In this document: in pieces, positions 63,194 through 64,000 of the stretch
How positions within the stretch are numbered: position 1 is the stretch's first letter
Layout of the letters: every line of letters starts with the position of its first letter
DNA from: an uncultured Pirellula sp.
GTDB taxonomy: Bacteria; Planctomycetota; Planctomycetia; Pirellulales; Pirellulaceae
DNA length: 64,000 bases
Reading direction: 5' to 3'
NCBI GenBank assembly: GCA_903892355.1
Contig: CAITIE010000133.1
Span: 1 to 64,000 of the forward strand
The notes under the pieces: model-generated
The model's database searches: none
Seen by the model: the letters and a program-made list of their open reading frames with translations, nothing else
What the model was told of the DNA's origin: nothing
Made by a program: the position numbers and the translations under genes

Positions 63194-63451
63194 ATGGAAA
63201 TCGATGATATTACTGGAGCTATTGTCGATGCCACTTACAAGATCCATGTCGGAATGGGGCCGGGGTTGTTGGAGTTGGTGCATGAAGCCGTTCCGGCTAA
63301 ATCGCTCGAACGCAAAGGGTTCAGAGTAGAGCGACAAAATACGATCCGCTTCGATTACGATGGTATGTCGTTCGACGAGGGTTTCAACCGTATCGTCAAC
63401 AATCTTCCAACCTCCGCGTCTCCGCGCCTCCGCGTGAATCAATGCCCCTGA
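63194..63451 (+). pseudogene. GxxExxY gene with internal deletion
   Basis: Starts like a full GxxExxY gene (DDITGAIVDATYKIHVGMGPGLLELVHE) and ends like one (FNRIVNNLPTSASPRLRVN), but FDEG is joined directly to FNRIVNN. Compared with the intact copy at 50798 about 60 residues are missing, including the whole PDDEXK-like core. In the intact gene both deletion edges carry GGCCTTC, so a short-repeat deletion explains it. The frame stayed open, so an 85-aa protein could be made, but nuclease activity is not expected. Its stop overlaps the hsdR start by 10 bases. Confidence 0.75.
63412..63436 (+). repeat. GC-rich 25-bp repeat, copy 4
   Basis: Exact copy of the repeat at 50717-50741, at the 3' end of the deleted GxxExxY gene and 6 bases before the hsdR start. 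Confidence 0.88.
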
Positions 63452-64000
63452 ACGAATCGATCGTCGAAGATGCTGCCCTAACTTGGTTCGAAGAACTAGG
63501 TTATTCGGTTGAGTATGGACCGCGGATAGCCCCCGGCGAAGCATCTGCAGAGCGCGATTCGTTTGGACATGTCGTGCTGGTAGGGCGACTGCGCGATGCG
63601 TTGCAGCGTTTGAATCCTGATGTACCGGAGGAAGCTCGGGAGGAGGCGCTTCGCAAGGTCCTCCGACTGGCGACCCCATCCCTAGTGCAGACAAACCGTG
63701 CTTTCCATAAACTGCTCCGTGATGGAATCGATGTCGAATACGCGCGAGCAGATGGCAGCATCAAGCACGACAAAGCCTGGCTAGTGGATTTCTCCAATAT
63801 CCACGGAAACGACTGGCTCGTGGTCAACCAGTTCACTGTGATCGAGGGTCAGCACAACCGACGTCCGGATATCGTTGTTTTCGTCAATGGCCTGCCACTT
63901 GCTCTCATCGAACTCAAAAACGCTGCGGATGAAGACGCAACGATCTGGAGTGCCTACGCCCAACTACAGACGTACAAGGCTGAGGTTCCCAGCCTACTTG
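63442..64000 (+). CDS. hsdR: type I restriction endonuclease subunit HsdR (3' cut by window end)
   Basis: The first 186 codons of HsdR, the ATP-driven translocase and nuclease of the type I system. It starts MPLNESIVEDAALTWFEELGYSVEYG, typical for the family. The PDDEXK nuclease site is visible: Asp143 in RPDIVVF and Glu157-Leu-Lys159 in LALIELKN. The helicase motifs lie beyond the window. The start at ATG 63442 overlaps the deleted GxxExxY gene. The visible part has no defect. Confidence 0.9.
   Translation, partial: MPLNESIVEDAALTWFEELGYSVEYGPRIAPGEASAERDSFGHVVLVGRLRDALQRLNPDVPEEAREEALRKVLRLATPSLVQTNRAFHKLLRDGIDVEYARADGSIKHDKAWLVDFSNIHGNDWLVVNQFTVIEGQHNRRPDIVVFVNGLPLALIELKNAADEDATIWSAYAQLQTYKAEVPSLL

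Overview
The window looks like a chromosomal segment of a planctomycete, most likely a Pirellulaceae (Rhodopirellula-like) bacterium. The evidence is family content only: a DUF1592/DUF1588-type cytochrome protein next to a DUF1552 protein, an exported protein with an N-terminal LEPR-XLL-like motif, several large Ser/Thr kinases fused to NTPase or sulfatase-modifying domains, an SHD1-domain protein, GYF-domain and DUF6487 proteins, and a planctomycete-type ECF sigma factor. No rRNA or intact tRNA gene was seen.

Layout. 1-10.5 kb is mostly housekeeping or secreted enzymes: an RluA-type pseudouridine synthase, a DPP-IV-like S9 peptidase, a sialate O-acetylesterase, a tight three-gene operon (holA, a secreted protein of unknown function, a prepilin-peptidase-like protein that lacks the second catalytic aspartate), a possible 38-codon gene with a strong terminator, and a nitroreductase. 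10.5-20.8 kb carries a two-gene operon encoding a kinase-TIR protein and an nSTAND NTPase-TPR-LRR protein, a nearby ECF sigma factor, small membrane proteins, a zinc-ribbon protein and a NADAR-family protein.

21-35.5 kb is a Tad (tight adherence, Flp pilus) locus split into two arms. The minus-strand arm has cpaB, an FHA-cpaF fusion, tadB, tadC and an FHA-like protein. The plus-strand arm has a second cpaF, flp, the prepilin peptidase tadV, a 53-codon second pilin-like gene and three TadE/TadG-like genes. Between the arms lies a J-domain-like pseudokinase. No CpaC/RcpA secretin or CpaE/TadZ is visible here, so those must lie elsewhere or be replaced.

36-50 kb is signalling and catabolism: a kinase-NTPase-sulfatase-modifying fusion, a beta-repeat exported protein, the DUF1592/DUF1552 pair, an FHA-GAF histidine kinase, a kinase with a periplasmic sensor and an RDD membrane protein. 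50.6-53.5 kb is a graveyard of mobile DNA: a 530-bp tandem array of GxxExxY genes, an integrase-like tail with a tRNA 3' core, and a terminase-small-subunit-like pseudogene. 53.7-57.2 kb has small membrane or secreted proteins. 57.7-64 kb is a type I restriction-modification locus (hsdM, hsdS, an AlbA_2/Schlafen-like ATPase, hsdR running off the end) that has been opened by insertions leaving a DUF1016 remnant, a DCD-like gene, a gutted GxxExxY gene and duplicated edges of hsdM and hsdR.

The strongest leads for something undescribed are the kinase-TIR/nSTAND-TPR-LRR operon, the GC-rich 25-bp repeat that brackets GxxExxY genes and recurs in the restriction locus, and the cargo-bearing restriction locus itself. 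All assignments come from reading motifs by eye; no database search was run.
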